A stretch of 64,000 bases of DNA from Microglena sp. YARC (GCA_022414725.1 CM039462.1:113816926-113880925), one strand, 5' to 3'; shown: positions 42,411-52,796, counted from the stretch's first letter. The notes: a model not told the origin generated them from the sequence alone. Made by a program: numbers and translations.

Positions 42411-43586
42411 TTAGAGTACTAATTCGAGTTGTCTACCAGCGCCTATCCTCAACATGGAACAACATTCAATGAAAACAAGGGCTGTTAGTGATTCGGAACC
42501 AGCTGCACCACCGATGCTCTGCGTGTCAAATGACCCTATGCTTGAATTACCCCTGGTGTCCACGCCAGATAGGAAAGAATCATCGTTGTGGCAGAACTTG
42601 CAACTTAGGCAAAAAACGTTGTCACGCCATTTAGCATAAGTGTCAAGATAAGGATGACTTCCTCCGTCTGCCGATTGTAATTGATTATATGATGACTGCG
42701 TTAGGGCAAAACACTGACCCGGATTCGCACGGAAATCAGGTGTGTATATTCCATTCAGATTAAATTGAGCGCTTGCCATCCCAGTTGCTTTTCTTGTGAA
42801 GGTATTAGACGATTTTGTAACTCCATCAAGCCCACCTGATGCATTGGATGCAACAAATGTTCCCCATGCCCTATTGACCGATTGAGAAGATACACTAAAT
42901 TTAGTTGATTGACTATAGGATGTTGCCGCGCTGCTGAAACTGAAGTAATTGCGGAAGCTTAGCTCGTATACCCCTCCACTAGATAGAAATGCGTTATGCA
43001 TTGCATCAAATATCCCGTCATCAATCGAGATTGTGTCGACACTGAATGCAATGTCTGATAGTGTGAAGGTTCCTCCTCCGACTAGACAGTTTGCTCCGTC
43101 AAGTTGAATTCGTAGTCGGACTTGTCCTAATAGTTTAGTATCAAGAATAGATGGTTGAAAGCTGTTTAGGGACAACCAGTTCGATATGGAATATGGTGCT
43201 TCAGCAGATGGACCAGCTGATGCATCCCCTCCTCCTTGTACGATTTTCCTGCGATTATGTGCGTCTTCTCCAAAACTCGTATCAGCAATGATATTCCATA
43301 GTTGGTTATAGTTACTACAACCCGACACCACCATACCATTCACCTCTAAATCCACTCGGGAAATGATCGACTCTATGTTTCTTGCAAATCCACCAACTTC
43401 AGTTTTCCCATTGAAGTGCATACTCAAAGTATCACTATCGACCAAGCAATTTGAAGGAAGGTCGACCGTTATAACGCCAGAATTCGTCGCAGTCGTGCTG
43501 TTGAGCGTATTGAGCCTCTTCGTCGCCCTTGAATAATTCTGTATTTTTTTCACCAAATATTGCAAGTTCTTTGGATAAGCCGACAT
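42411..43586 (-). CDS. Probable major capsid protein (jelly-roll type)
   Basis: 391 residues, intact. Segments ARNIESIISRVDLEVNGMVV, YNQLWNIIADTSFGEDAHNR and LLGQVRLRIQLDG, FTLSDIAFSVDTIS fit the first jelly roll and connecting helices of Polinton-like virus capsids. The Ser/Gly/Thr-rich second half is strand-rich too. It is shorter than many double jelly-roll capsids (450-600), so fold prediction is needed. It lies next to the other capsid candidate. The usual AT motif at the start is weak here (CTTATACAAAG...), unlike its neighbours. Confidence 0.6.
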   Translation of the reverse strand: MSAYPKNLQYLVKKIQNYSRATKRLNTLNSTTATNSGVITVDLPSNCLVDSDTLSMHFNGKTEVGGFARNIESIISRVDLEVNGMVVSGCSNYNQLWNIIADTSFGEDAHNRRKIVQGGGDASAGPSAEAPYSISNWLSLNSFQPSILDTKLLGQVRLRIQLDGANCLVGGGTFTLSDIAFSVDTISIDDGIFDAMHNAFLSSGGVYELSFRNYFSFSSAATSYSQSTKFSVSSQSVNRAWGTFVASNASGGLDGVTKSSNTFTRKATGMASAQFNLNGIYTPDFRANPGQCFALTQSSYNQLQSADGGSHPYLDTYAKWRDNVFCLSCKFCHNDDSFLSGVDTRGNSSIGSFDTQSIGGAAGSESLTALVFIECCSMLRIGAGRQLELVL

Positions 43587-43646
43587 GGAAAGTACTTTGT
43601 ATAAGTATTGTTTTGAAAATAATAAAAATGTTTTATTTTTTACCCT

Positions 43647-44243
43647 TCAGATAAGGTAAATTTGTTTGTAATGATGAGAGACTGCTGGCCGATTCAAAAT
43701 AATTTGCAAAGCTGGATCATTGTTCCTGCCTTGCCATTCGGTAGCAATGGCTATTATATCTAGTTTTGATTGTGCAGAATTTCCAACTTTTTTATGTTTG
43801 GAATCAAACATGTTTAATTTTTGTTGAAGATCATCCATGTTTTTTCTAAGACTTGTCCTGGAGCCTGACGCTACCCCGGGATTTATGAATTCAGAAACAT
43901 TTGGTGTTGATGATCCAAAAGTAGAATCCATGTCTTCTCTAGGACGTTTATTGAAACTCGGCCCACTTGATGTTTCCTGATTGGGTTGTTGTTTCTGTTG
44001 TTCTGTTTGGACAGACTTTACCAGCTTTTCCACAGCTGAATGTTGGTTCACAATCTGACTGACCATTGTCGGCGGGGCTTGTGCAGGAATTTTGATGGCA
44101 TACTCATATGGATTATACCCCAGCATTCTAGCCTGTGTCCTGTCAGCTGGTAATTCAATGTTTATGATGGTAGCTCGTTGAGTAATATTCCTACCTCTTG
44201 CAAATAGTTTGATGTGATTGGACTTGTTATTAACTGTATTGTT
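43647..44243 (-). pseudogene. Unknown structural-block protein lacking an ATG
   Basis: The first in-frame ATG (44,126) yields 159 residues. The frame stays open and protein-like for 39 more codons upstream (NHIKLFARGRNITQRATIIN, ELPADRTQAR) to a TAA at 44,244-44,246 with no ATG. So the true start is lost, displaced by an indel, or on a spliced leader. The C-terminal part has a Gln-rich linker, a basic KRPRED patch (possible nuclear signal) and a helical tail. Function unknown; first gene of the leftward block. Confidence 0.5.
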
Positions 44244-44246
44244 TTA

Positions 44247-44293
44247 ACAACTTTCCTTGTTATATTTTTGTTATAATATATGTCCTAAATTTA
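44247..44293. promoter_or_regulatory. Divergent AT-rich intergenic promoter region
   Basis: Lies between the leftward block and the fibre gene. Contains TTGTTATAATATATG and AAATTTA just before the fibre ATG. A shared two-way promoter is inferred from gene orientation. Confidence 0.45.
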
Positions 44294-46349
44294 ATGTATT
44301 CCAGTCAATATATATTTGGGCAGCCACAAAATACCAAGAGGGTTCAGAATAGTATAAACGGAGCTAATGACGTTGCGTTATTTGCCAAAAACCTAGCAAC
44401 TACTAATCATATATCAATAGGTGTAATTTCATCCCAAGTTGTTCAAAACAGAAAATGGTATTACCTTTTCATCGAATCTTGCAGTAGGAAACAGTAACTA
44501 CGTGTATCCAAAGACTGAATTTTCATCAAATCTCTCAGTTGGCAATAGCAATTATTTGTATCCAAAGGCTGAATTTTCATCAAATGTGGCAGTGTTTTCA
44601 TCAAATGCATCAGTATTTTCATCGAATCTTGCTGTTGAAAATAGCAATAATATTGTTATTAGTCTGTCTAATTATACGTACGCAATTGAAGGATTCACCG
44701 GCTCATGGACTGATATTACAGATAAACCCGCCTTATTTGATGGGGTATACGCTTCCTTGACGGGGAAACCACAACTATTTTCAGGTAGTTGGACTGATCT
44801 CCTAAACAAACCGACTCTTATTACATCATATCTAAATTTGACAGATAAGCCAACAATTTTCAGTGGCAATTACGCTGATTTGGTCGGGATCCCAGATGCT
44901 GTAGTTGGGTTCGATGGAAAATACACTTCCTTGACGGGGAAACCACAATTGTTCAGTGGGTCATATACAGACTTAACCAACAAACCGACTATGATTACAT
45001 CATATAACCAATTGACCGATCTACCTACTGTAGTTAGCAGTTGGGGTAATGTAAAAAATTCTAATGGAATCATACAAACCGATGCTGGATCTTTCAATAT
45101 TTCAAGTGAAAATTTTATGACTTTCATAATCGATAATAATAATAATACCCCCGGATCACGTCTATTTAGGTGGTATGATGGAACTGAAGAATTTCAGACA
45201 TTGCTAATGACATTAACAGGAAGCGGTAGATTGGGGATTGGAACTATGAACCCACAACAAGCACTTGACGTTGTTGGTGACATTCAATGTTCCGGGTCAT
45301 TTAGAGTTGGGGGTGTTCCTATATTTAACGGGTCTTGCTACAATCTCAGAGATAAACCGATAATTCCTACAGCATTCTCTGGATTATCCAACGATCTCAT
45401 AGGACGTCCTGATTTTGGCAATATACAAATTTCCACTGGCTTAATAGAAAGTAATACTGGGTCTTTTATGATTTCGAGTGAAAATTTTATGTCCTTTATA
45501 ATCGATAATAATAACAATACCCCCAAATCACGTCTATTTAGGTGGGTTGATGGAACTGCAGAATTTCAGACATTGCTAATGAAATTGACAGGAAGCGGTA
45601 GATTGGGGATTGGAAGTATGAACCCAGCCTATACACTGGACGTTGTTGGTGACATTCAATGTTCCGGGTCATTTAGAGTTAGGGGTGTTCCTATATTTAA
45701 TGGTACCTGGGCAGCGATAACTGGGAAACCCGTATTATTCGATGGGAATTATAATTCATTAACTAATCGTCCTGCAATCTCTACAAGCTATTGGACAGCA
45801 GTCGAACAGGGTGTAATGTTCTCAGCCACGGGTAATAGATATGTAACGACCTTGTCACCGGTTATTGGCCAAGAGTCATTTCCCAAAATGGAGTTTCACG
45901 ATCAATGGTCTGCTAGCAAATTGCGCATAACATTTCAAGGTACAAATAATAATCGAATAGAATTAGCCTTTATAGATGATAATGGGACCGCAGCAACGAA
46001 TATCTCCTATGTTTATATTTCTACTTCTGGTGCAATATCCGGGAACTCTGATCGTCGACTCAAAAATCACATAGGATATATCGACCCAAAGGAATCATTA
46101 GATAGAGTTGACCGATTAATGCCTGTAAAATACGAATTTAAACATGACCCAGATAATGTCGATTATGGCCTTTACGCTCAGGATGTCCAAGATGTTTATC
46201 CCCATCTCGTTGGTAAAGACAGTAATGATAATTTAACATTAAATTATTCAGGACTTGTTCCACACTTGATAGCAGCTGTCCAACAATTGAGTGCTTCTGT
46301 TAAATTATGGAATGCAGAAGTAGCTTATTTGAAAACAAAACAGACTTAA
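44294..46349 (+). pseudogene. Fibre protein with S74 intramolecular chaperone (one frameshift)
   Basis: ATG at 44,294 starts MYSSQYIFGQPQNTKR. At CAAAAC (about 44,443-44,447) the frame must shift by one base to join the 636-codon frame ending at 46,349. After repeats of FSSNLxVGNSNYxYPKxE come several WTDxxxKPxLFxG tail-fibre repeats, then two about 95-residue duplicated modules (GSFxISSENFM...). The C-terminus has SDRRLKNHIGYIDPKES...GLYAQDVQDVYP. SDRRLK and the AQDV motif are those of the S74 self-cleaving trimerisation chaperone of phage tail spikes. Inferred role: host attachment fibre. The shift lies in an A run. Confidence 0.8.
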
Positions 46350-46386
46350 GAATCTTGAGCATATTATATAATACAAGTATATTAAG

Positions 46387-46677
46387 ATGAGCGACACGTG
46401 CATCAAAGTTTACACTTATTCTAGTGAAATCCACAAGACGAAAATGAAAGAAGACCCTGAATATCGTGCTTATGTAAATAATCTCGCCAGACTTGCAACT
46501 GTGAAACGGTATCAAACAGATGAGGCATATCGTGAGAGGCAACAAGCATATACCAGGAACAGGTACCAAAATGATCCTGAATTTCGCGAAAAACGAAATG
46601 AGCGTGCAAGACTATATCATGCAAAAAAAAGAGAAGAAAAAAAGGCGTTATTATTAGCAGAAACTGTCGGAGTATAG
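46387..46677 (+). CDS. Small basic protein with RYQNDPEFREKR repeats
   Basis: 96 residues. Three imperfect repeats of the type (K)RYxxDPEFRExRxxxxR occur (MKEDPEYRAY, RYQTDEAYRERQQAYTRNRY, NDPEFREKRNERARLYH). Such basic helical repeats occur in proteins of phages and large viruses, often beside nucleases, and may bind nucleic acid. It lies between fibre and polymerase genes. TATATTAAG precedes the ATG. The stop is TAG, followed two codons later by TAA. Confidence 0.55.
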   Translation: MSDTCIKVYTYSSEIHKTKMKEDPEYRAYVNNLARLATVKRYQTDEAYRERQQAYTRNRYQNDPEFREKRNERARLYHAKKREEKKALLLAETVGV

Positions 46678-46765
46678 TGTTAAGTAATAATGCACATTCT
46701 TTTTTTAGTATTTTAAGTAAAACCCTTAAGAGATTGTTCACATATTAATATATTACAGAATAATA

Positions 46766-47187
46766 ATGGCATCAAATACAAGTTTTGCAAATGGTACAAA
46801 AAGCATTTGGTAGCAGCAGGAGAAGCTCCACGCAGGATTACTAAAAAGTATGTGATCGAACAGGGTCACGAATCAGTAGAAGAGTTATATAATGCTGTGG
46901 AATGGTACAAGAACTACATGGAAGAAGAAGCAAAGAAGGCTAGGAGGGGAAAAAAGGCAGAATATGATAAGGAACGCTACCAAAAAAAAGCTCCCAAAAG
47001 GATAGTCGAATTCGAGCTTTTCAATCAGGCCGACACCACTTTGTATGTGTATAGATGTATTTCTATCACAAACGCTTTTCGTCCTTTAAACGATTTTGGT
47101 CCAGGCAAATTGTTGGTTTTGGGCTCAATTAACCAAGACAAATATAGCAAAAAACTGAAGAGGGAGAGTACGTGTCTAGTACTTTAG
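46766..47187 (+). pseudogene. N-terminal part of the replication polyprotein (frameshifted)
   Basis: ATG 46,766 opens MASNTSFANGTK and hits a stop after 15 codons. A one-base shift at the A5 run (46,798-46,802) leads into a 126-codon frame with EAPRRITKKYVIEQGHESVE and a Lys/Glu-rich helix. It reads until 47,187 but its sensible continuation lies in another frame after the A6 run at 47,149-47,154. I take it as the beginning of the polymerase gene. No domain recognised. Confidence 0.5.
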
Positions 47188-49079
47188 CTGGGAACAGCAA
47201 TGTTTTCACAGGATATGCAAAACTACTAGACAGACTTGACATTCACGACCCAAGTATGGGAGCTTTGTTAAGAAGACTCTCATCACAAGCCCTGGCAATA
47301 AAAATCATCTCCAACGAACATATGAATAATACAGTTGATAGACCGTTCTTGTACAGGACTATCAGGGATAACATAAATACTGTTTATACAGAATGTAAGT
47401 TCATACGATTTGAGTGGGACAATGAAGGAGATAGCTTACAAACAAGTATAAAAAGGACCAGGAATCGGAATTTACCCAACGGAGCATGTGCAATTGAAAA
47501 AATTCTGAATGGTTTTCAGCCAGCATTCGACTCCTACAACAAGAAATTGAAGTATCATAAACATACACTCACATTTGAATCAATTTATTGGGATATATTC
47601 GAAAAAGAATATGGCGGAATGTCTGACATTGACATGACAGTCGAGGATTATTTGAAGTGGTTCAAGAAGAATGGTTTTGGAGCAGAAACATACGACAACG
47701 AAAACAGGGTAGTATGTAAATATGAGCCACCACCTGAGGAGCAAACAAAAACATACAATATCCAGAAACTACGTGTCATATATTGGCATGAACATGTACA
47801 GAACATAGACGAAGTGATGTCTTTTGCCAAGACAAGTAAGAAGGACATGTACTCTCGTCTGTCATCCAACTTTGTAGAGCCAAAAGTCAAAAAGGTTACT
47901 GCAGACATGTATCACTTGGCAAACAAATACGAAGACATATTCCCAATTATTAAAGCTGGAATGGAAGCATCAAAAAAGGACATCAGAATCATCTACAACG
48001 GAGATATGAAAGAAGTTCTGTTAAACTTAGTTCAAAAAGAAGGTTGTGACCCCAAGCCGATCATGCAAACTGGACATATTATTTCACGGTTAGAATTGAA
48101 CCACATCGTGACAAAGGACGACAAACCTATAGCCATCTCAGTTGAGAATGCATCTCAAGTGCAAGGTTTTTCAAAATGTCCAATTCTAGACGTAGACACG
48201 TTTGTAGACTACAAGAACCTGGACTCAGAAGTGAAGGGATCGTTTCTAAGTAATAAATTTAAATCCGAGATGAGCATTGAAGCCAGTGAGGTTTTCGAAA
48301 CATGTTTAGATCGAGTACCAATGGGCAGGCTTGTTGACAAAGATTTGTCTACCATAGATCTTGACGAGATTACAGCGCTTGATATCAATAAGCATTACTT
48401 TACTTGCATATGGATGTTGGTTGATGGACCAGGGTTCCCAGTTATAAATTCATGGGATATATTCTACACATACATAGATGATAAACCACTAAATGAAGCA
48501 AAATTCACGACTAAGAAACGAAAGGTTGTGGAATGTGACGACCCGTTTCAAAACAACTTCACGCAAACAACACTTGATTCTAATGGCGGAATAGTTAAAA
48601 GGAAACCGTTCAACAAAGGATACCTGTATCTCATCAGAATAGATGAAGAACACCCCATTTACAACCAGGATAAAATGCTCATTTATGGGTACGAAGTTGT
48701 GCAATTGAAATTCAAATACACAATATCGGCATATCTGCGAGTTGAGTGGAAGAAGTGTAGGTATCTAGCAACTATATTAAAACAGTGTTTGGGGGAGGGG
48801 AAGTACGGACACATCCCAAAAGATTTGTTAAAGGGAATCCCTAACGAACTATCAGGCCTTTTTGGAAAAAAACACAACACCAGCAGGCATTCAAAAATCT
48901 TCAAGAACAGATCTGATGCTGTAGAATATGCAAACAAACACAAAGGAAATGTTATACCTATGGCAGACGACGTGTTTCTTGTAACCATCACACAGAAAAC
49001 AGAGCTCATAAACGGATTTCTACCAATGAGGTATGCCCTCACGAATCTAGCAAGATCAATGACGCATATGAAAAGCTGA
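47148..49079 (+). pseudogene. Divergent B-family-like DNA polymerase, main part
   Basis: About 640 codons without a plausible ATG; the frame opens at 47,148, right inside the A6 run joining it to the previous piece. Motif A-like TALDINKHYFTCIW is near residue 390. Motif B-like KGIPNELSGLFGKK is near residue 560, and MRYALTNLARSMTH (helix before motif C) is near the end. Motif C itself is in the next frame, at 49,103. No clear DxE exonuclease motif is visible in the N-terminal half. The order fits family B, but identity is low. A TGA at 49,077 follows an A4 run; coding shifts frame there. Confidence 0.6.
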
Positions 49080-50377
49080 GCGTCAACAATCAAGTGCTTG
49101 CTGTAAATACCGACTGCCTATATGCCATAACAAAAGACGGAAACTGTATCAAACAGCGAATTGGCCCATATTTCGGTCAATACAAGATATTAAAAGGATC
49201 CCTGCCTCCCAATAACGAGATTGTACAATACAAAACAAAACAAATCATAACATACCCAGAGCAAGATATTCGTATTGTTGACAAGGTTTTACCAAAAACA
49301 ATCATTGATGGGTTTGCCGGTTGTGGAAAGAGCTATGCTGGTCAAGACTATGTCTATAAACCATTGGGGGAAAATAAGAAACAACGTTTTGAGGATAAGG
49401 AAATATTGGTGGTATGCCCATATAACTCCCAGGTTAACAATGTGCTAACGAAAAGCAGGGAAGACGGACATGATATCCAAGCATGCACATTTCACAATCT
49501 TATCGGCCTCAATTTCGAAGGAGAGTCTGGGAAGAACAACGCATTTTCACTAGATGACATTAAAGCCATCATATTCGAGGAAGTAATGTTGATGACCAGG
49601 AGACATATGAATGAAATGAACAATTTCATGCACAAACACCCACATATGTGTGTCATAGCCAATGGGGATTCACACCAACTGGAATCGATTGATGATGATG
49701 CTACAATTGAGATGAAATGTGGGTATGTGCAAAAAATATTCGATAATAAATATACATTAACAGTCAACCATAGACTGAAAACACAACAAGACAAAGATGA
49801 TATGCTCCTCATCCAAGACGACCTATTTGACGAAACCAAAGATTTACAAGAAACCATCAGAAAATGGTTCGGGGATAGAATACTTTCCTCGTTAGAAGAT
49901 GTTAGTAAGCTAAAAATCAAGAGAGCAATCAGCTATCTTGTGTACAGCTCAAAGGTTTTGAACACTTTTATAGACGATCGCCTGGACAAAAGTAAAAAGC
50001 GGAAGGCAGCACAATGCTATACGCTGGCGGATGGCAAAACATATCACTTCGGCCAAGGGCTAGTTTGCAAAACCAATATCACAAAGAAACATTTAGTCGA
50101 TAAAAATGGTAAACACATTTCAGAATCGTTAGTTTTTGGAGAGTTAGTATATGTGTAGTTACGTCCGAATATGAGATACAAAATCATTGGACCGACCAAA
50201 AAGGAATTCAAACTGCAGGACATTTCAGATGAAAATCTTATAGTAAGTTTATCACACGACATGATCTGCAAATGGTTCGAGCTAAGTCACTGTAATACGT
50301 GTCACAGCGAACAAGGGTCTTGCATTGCAGAGAAGTTTGTCATAACAGATCTGCTAACAATCACGGACAGGAGATGA
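49058..50377 (+). pseudogene. Polymerase motif C fused to SF1 helicase (in-frame TAG)
   Basis: The open frame before the first start codon already encodes NDAYEKLSVNNQVLAVNTDC and LYAITKDG; NTDCLYA is polymerase motif C. The same frame continues to IIDGFAGCGKSYAGQDYVYK (Walker A), IIFEEVMLMTRR (motif II), IANGDSHQLESI (motif III) and LTVNHRLKTQ (motif IV). A TAG at 50,156-50,158 interrupts, then HCNTCHSEQGS (motif V) follows. These are SF1 helicase motifs in order. Joined to the polymerase without linker loss, it points to one polypeptide. Confidence 0.75.
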
Positions 50378-50755
50378 GTATACTCAGCTGTTTCCAGGTG
50401 CAGCAAGCTATCTGATGTACATTTTCTGCAGATGGACTTAACAGACCTGAGGTTAGACGTGTACTTCAAAGACAAAATACAGGGATACAAAAAACAAGAC
50501 AGGTCAAAGAAACGTGATTATGACTACATATCTGAGGAGTATGTAGACGTGGAATGGTGCAAGGAGCAATACATCAAAAACAATGTATGTATTGGATGGC
50601 AAGGACACATGAAGGTGGAGAAGAGTAGCAAAATTCAATGTACTGTTGACAGAATAGATAATGGATTTGCACACTTCAAGTGGAATTGCAGATTAATGTG
50701 CAATAAGTGCAATACCGCGAAAAATAAGTTTAACGTCCTAATATATATAGGATGA
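50378..50755 (+). pseudogene. Helicase motif VI plus C-terminal HNH nuclease
   Basis: Same frame as the helicase, after a TGA (50,375-50,377) where a Trp would suit: DRR, stop, VYSAVSRCSKLSDVHF, which is SF1 motif VI. Then a basic linker (YKKQDRSKKRDYDY) leads to IQCTVDRIDNGFAHFKWNC and MCNKCNTAKNK. The D-R-I-D-N...H..N....C..CN..K pattern is that of HNH endonucleases. TGA ends it at 50,753, overlapping an ATG (ATGA) of the integrase region. Confidence 0.65.
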
Positions 50756-51830
50756 CGGAACTTGAATCTATTTAAACAATAATACGAATCTAAAATTGCT
50801 GTCCAAGGCAAAGCTATTTACAAGGCTAAAAGATGACGGGATTACCAAACGAGATATTGAAGATTACTTCAATCCACGAGAACTCACACAAATATATCAA
50901 AAACCACAAAATACCAAATTCAAATTCAAAATAACCGCCCCTCCAAGATCTTTTCAAATAGATGTTGCAATTATGCCATTGTCGAGCAAGAGGATAAATA
51001 ATAACATAAACCAAATTCTTATGTGCATAGACATCATTTCTAGAAAGGCTTATTGTTACCCACTGAAAAGCGGTAAGATGGGTGACGTTTTAGACGCCTA
51101 TCAGAAATTTATAGGCGATGTAGACGAAGATATAAACAGTGTATCAGGAGATAATTTTTTTGCATCTTCAATATTTGAGTCTTTCAATAAAGAACTAAAT
51201 ATAAGGATTTTCACAGACGTTGCAAAAGAAGACCACATTACTCCGATGGGGAACAAGCTGGGAATCGTTGACCGCTTTACCAGGACTCTGAAAGGTTTGA
51301 TAAAGAAACACTCACTGGAGAACAAGACTAAAAAATGGATAGATGCACTTGATGATATTGTTGAGCTGTACAACAATACAGCCCATTCTGGGTTGAAAGA
51401 TGCAACCCAAGAAGAAGTGTATGATGATTATGACTACAGCCAAAAGCTATATGAAGCTCAGTCAAAAAAGAATGAAAAGATGAATGACAAAGTGACCATA
51501 AAAGTAGGGGACAGAGTACGTGTAATGTTACAGAAGAAGACCTTTGAAAAGGAGAAAGCCACGTTTTCCACAGAGATTTACACCATTGAAGAACATATAG
51601 GATACAGATTCAAGCTCAAAGGAGTCAAACGTCTATACAGACCAAGCGAAATGAACATTGTTACATATGTGAAAGACAGATTAGAGCCAGAAAAAGAAGA
51701 CAATCAAATCAGAAGGATGCAAAGATCAAAGGCATTAAATTCCTATGACGAGATTGTTACTGCTCTTGATAAGAAGGACGAACCAAAAGCAAAAAGAACA
51801 GTGCGAAAGCCCAAACGGTTTGCTGAGTAA
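50752..51830 (+). pseudogene. Polinton-type rve integrase (N-terminal frameshift)
   Basis: ATG at 50,752 gives MTELESI then a stop; a one-base shift near TTTAAAC leads into a frame of about 350 codons ending at 51,830. The RNase H-like core has FQIDVAIM (first Asp), MCIDIISRKAYCYPLKSG, SVSGDNFF (second Asp) and LGIVDRFTRTLKGLI. The third acidic residue is Asp where Glu is usual. A C-terminal SH3-like part (VGDRVRVMLQKKTF...FSTEIYTIEEH) and a basic tail follow. This enzyme inserts the element. Its TAA stop is the first codon inside the right TIR. Confidence 0.85.
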
Positions 51831-52651
51831 CCAACAGTCCTCCATTCCTCCTCCTGCGAGTAGCGGGGGCGGAACGGTAACCGGGCTATCAGTCGCATCC
51901 TGCGCGGAGAGTAGAAAAGGTGTAACAAGGTGTAACGATTCGTATTTTGTCGTATTTTGTCGTATTTTGATTGATGCTTCGCATCCATTAGCCGTTAGGC
52001 TAATCGTATTTTTTCTTATCCATCTGTTAGGTTAACTGCGCTAACCCAACAGAAAAAACAAACCACACAACAACAGCCAGAAGCCCTACTTGCTTCGCGT
52101 GTAGGGCGGAACACAACAACAGCCCCACCCACACAACAACAGCCAGACAAGTTAGCATACCGCTAACCAACACGGCGTCTCCCTCGCACACTTCGTGCAC
52201 GAGCCGCAAGCCTACACACCAACACCCCGCAGCAAGAGCCAGACAAGTTAGCGTGCCGCTAACCAACACGGAGGCTCCCTCGCACACTTCGTGCACGAGC
52301 CGCAAGCCTACACACCACACCCCGCCGCAAGAGCCGGATGGATGCTTCGCATCCAATAGCCTACGGCTAATCATCCAAAGTCAATCCCCCGCTCACGATA
52401 TCCAGCGAATTGCACAGAATGCGCGGTATTGCACGGAATGCACGGTATTGCACGGAATGCCACGGTATTGTACGGTATTGCACGGAATGCCACGGTATTT
52501 CACAGAGGTTGTTGAGAGCCTCCCGACACCCCTAAAATAGCCCGGGCCATCGCTAGACAGTCGCGGAATTTACCTACACTTCATTTTCATTTTTCGGAAT
52601 TTTCTATATACTCGGGAAAGATACCGTCGTGCCGCTAGTGCCATACTTACT
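51828..52651 (-). repeat. Right terminal inverted repeat (824 bp)
   Basis: Mirror of 36,982-37,741. It is about 60 bp longer because of small expansions, including an extra GGAATGCCACGGTATTG unit near 52,440-52,500 and an extra hairpin (GATGC-TTC-GCATC) near 51,974. Ends CCATACTTACT. Small frames here have no coding support. Confidence 0.9.
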
Positions 52652-52657
52652 GTCCAT
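52652..52657 (+). repeat. Target-site duplication, right (GTCCAT)
   Basis: Partner of GTCCAC at 36,976-36,981, five of six bases identical. Confidence 0.75.
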
Positions 52658-52796
52658 TACCAGACCTCCTTGGCCAACCAATCCAGCACGCCTCTCTCTC
52701 TCCTCAGATGCCCCATCTTCCAACCGGCGCCTACCTTCACCCCCCCTTCTTTCTGCAGATGAGGAGACTGTTCTGCAATTCTTTGAGAAAATGTCC
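52658..52796 (+). pseudogene. Continuation of LINE ORF1-like region
   Basis: Encodes ITRPPWPTNPARLSLSSDAP and LLSADEETVLQFFEKM, carrying on the C/T-rich coding style of 35,554-36,975 after the viral insertion. It is then cut by a Ret-A tail. Confidence 0.4.

Larger units (their letters stand above)
36982..52651. mobile_element. Integrated Polinton-like virus (15.67 kb)
   Basis: It has TIRs beginning AGTAAGTATGG and ending CCATACTTACT, a 6-bp target duplication, an rve integrase, an A32-type packaging ATPase, capsid candidates and a polymerase gene. The 5'-AG...CT-3' ends and 6-bp duplication are the known mark of Polintons/Mavericks. A Ulp1-type protease was not found. The polymerase is unusual and fused to a helicase, so Polinton-like virus is a safer label than classical Polinton. 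Genes form two blocks that diverge from an AT-rich intergenic zone near 44,250-44,293. Confidence 0.9.

Noticed and set aside
47140..47160. Programmed -1 frameshift in the polymerase gene
   Set aside because: The A6 run is slippery, but the flanking base does not fit the classic heptamer and other genes have similar breaks; kept only as an alternative.
51745..52540. ORFs within the right TIR
   Set aside because: They change with small TIR differences and have no matching intact frame in the left TIR.
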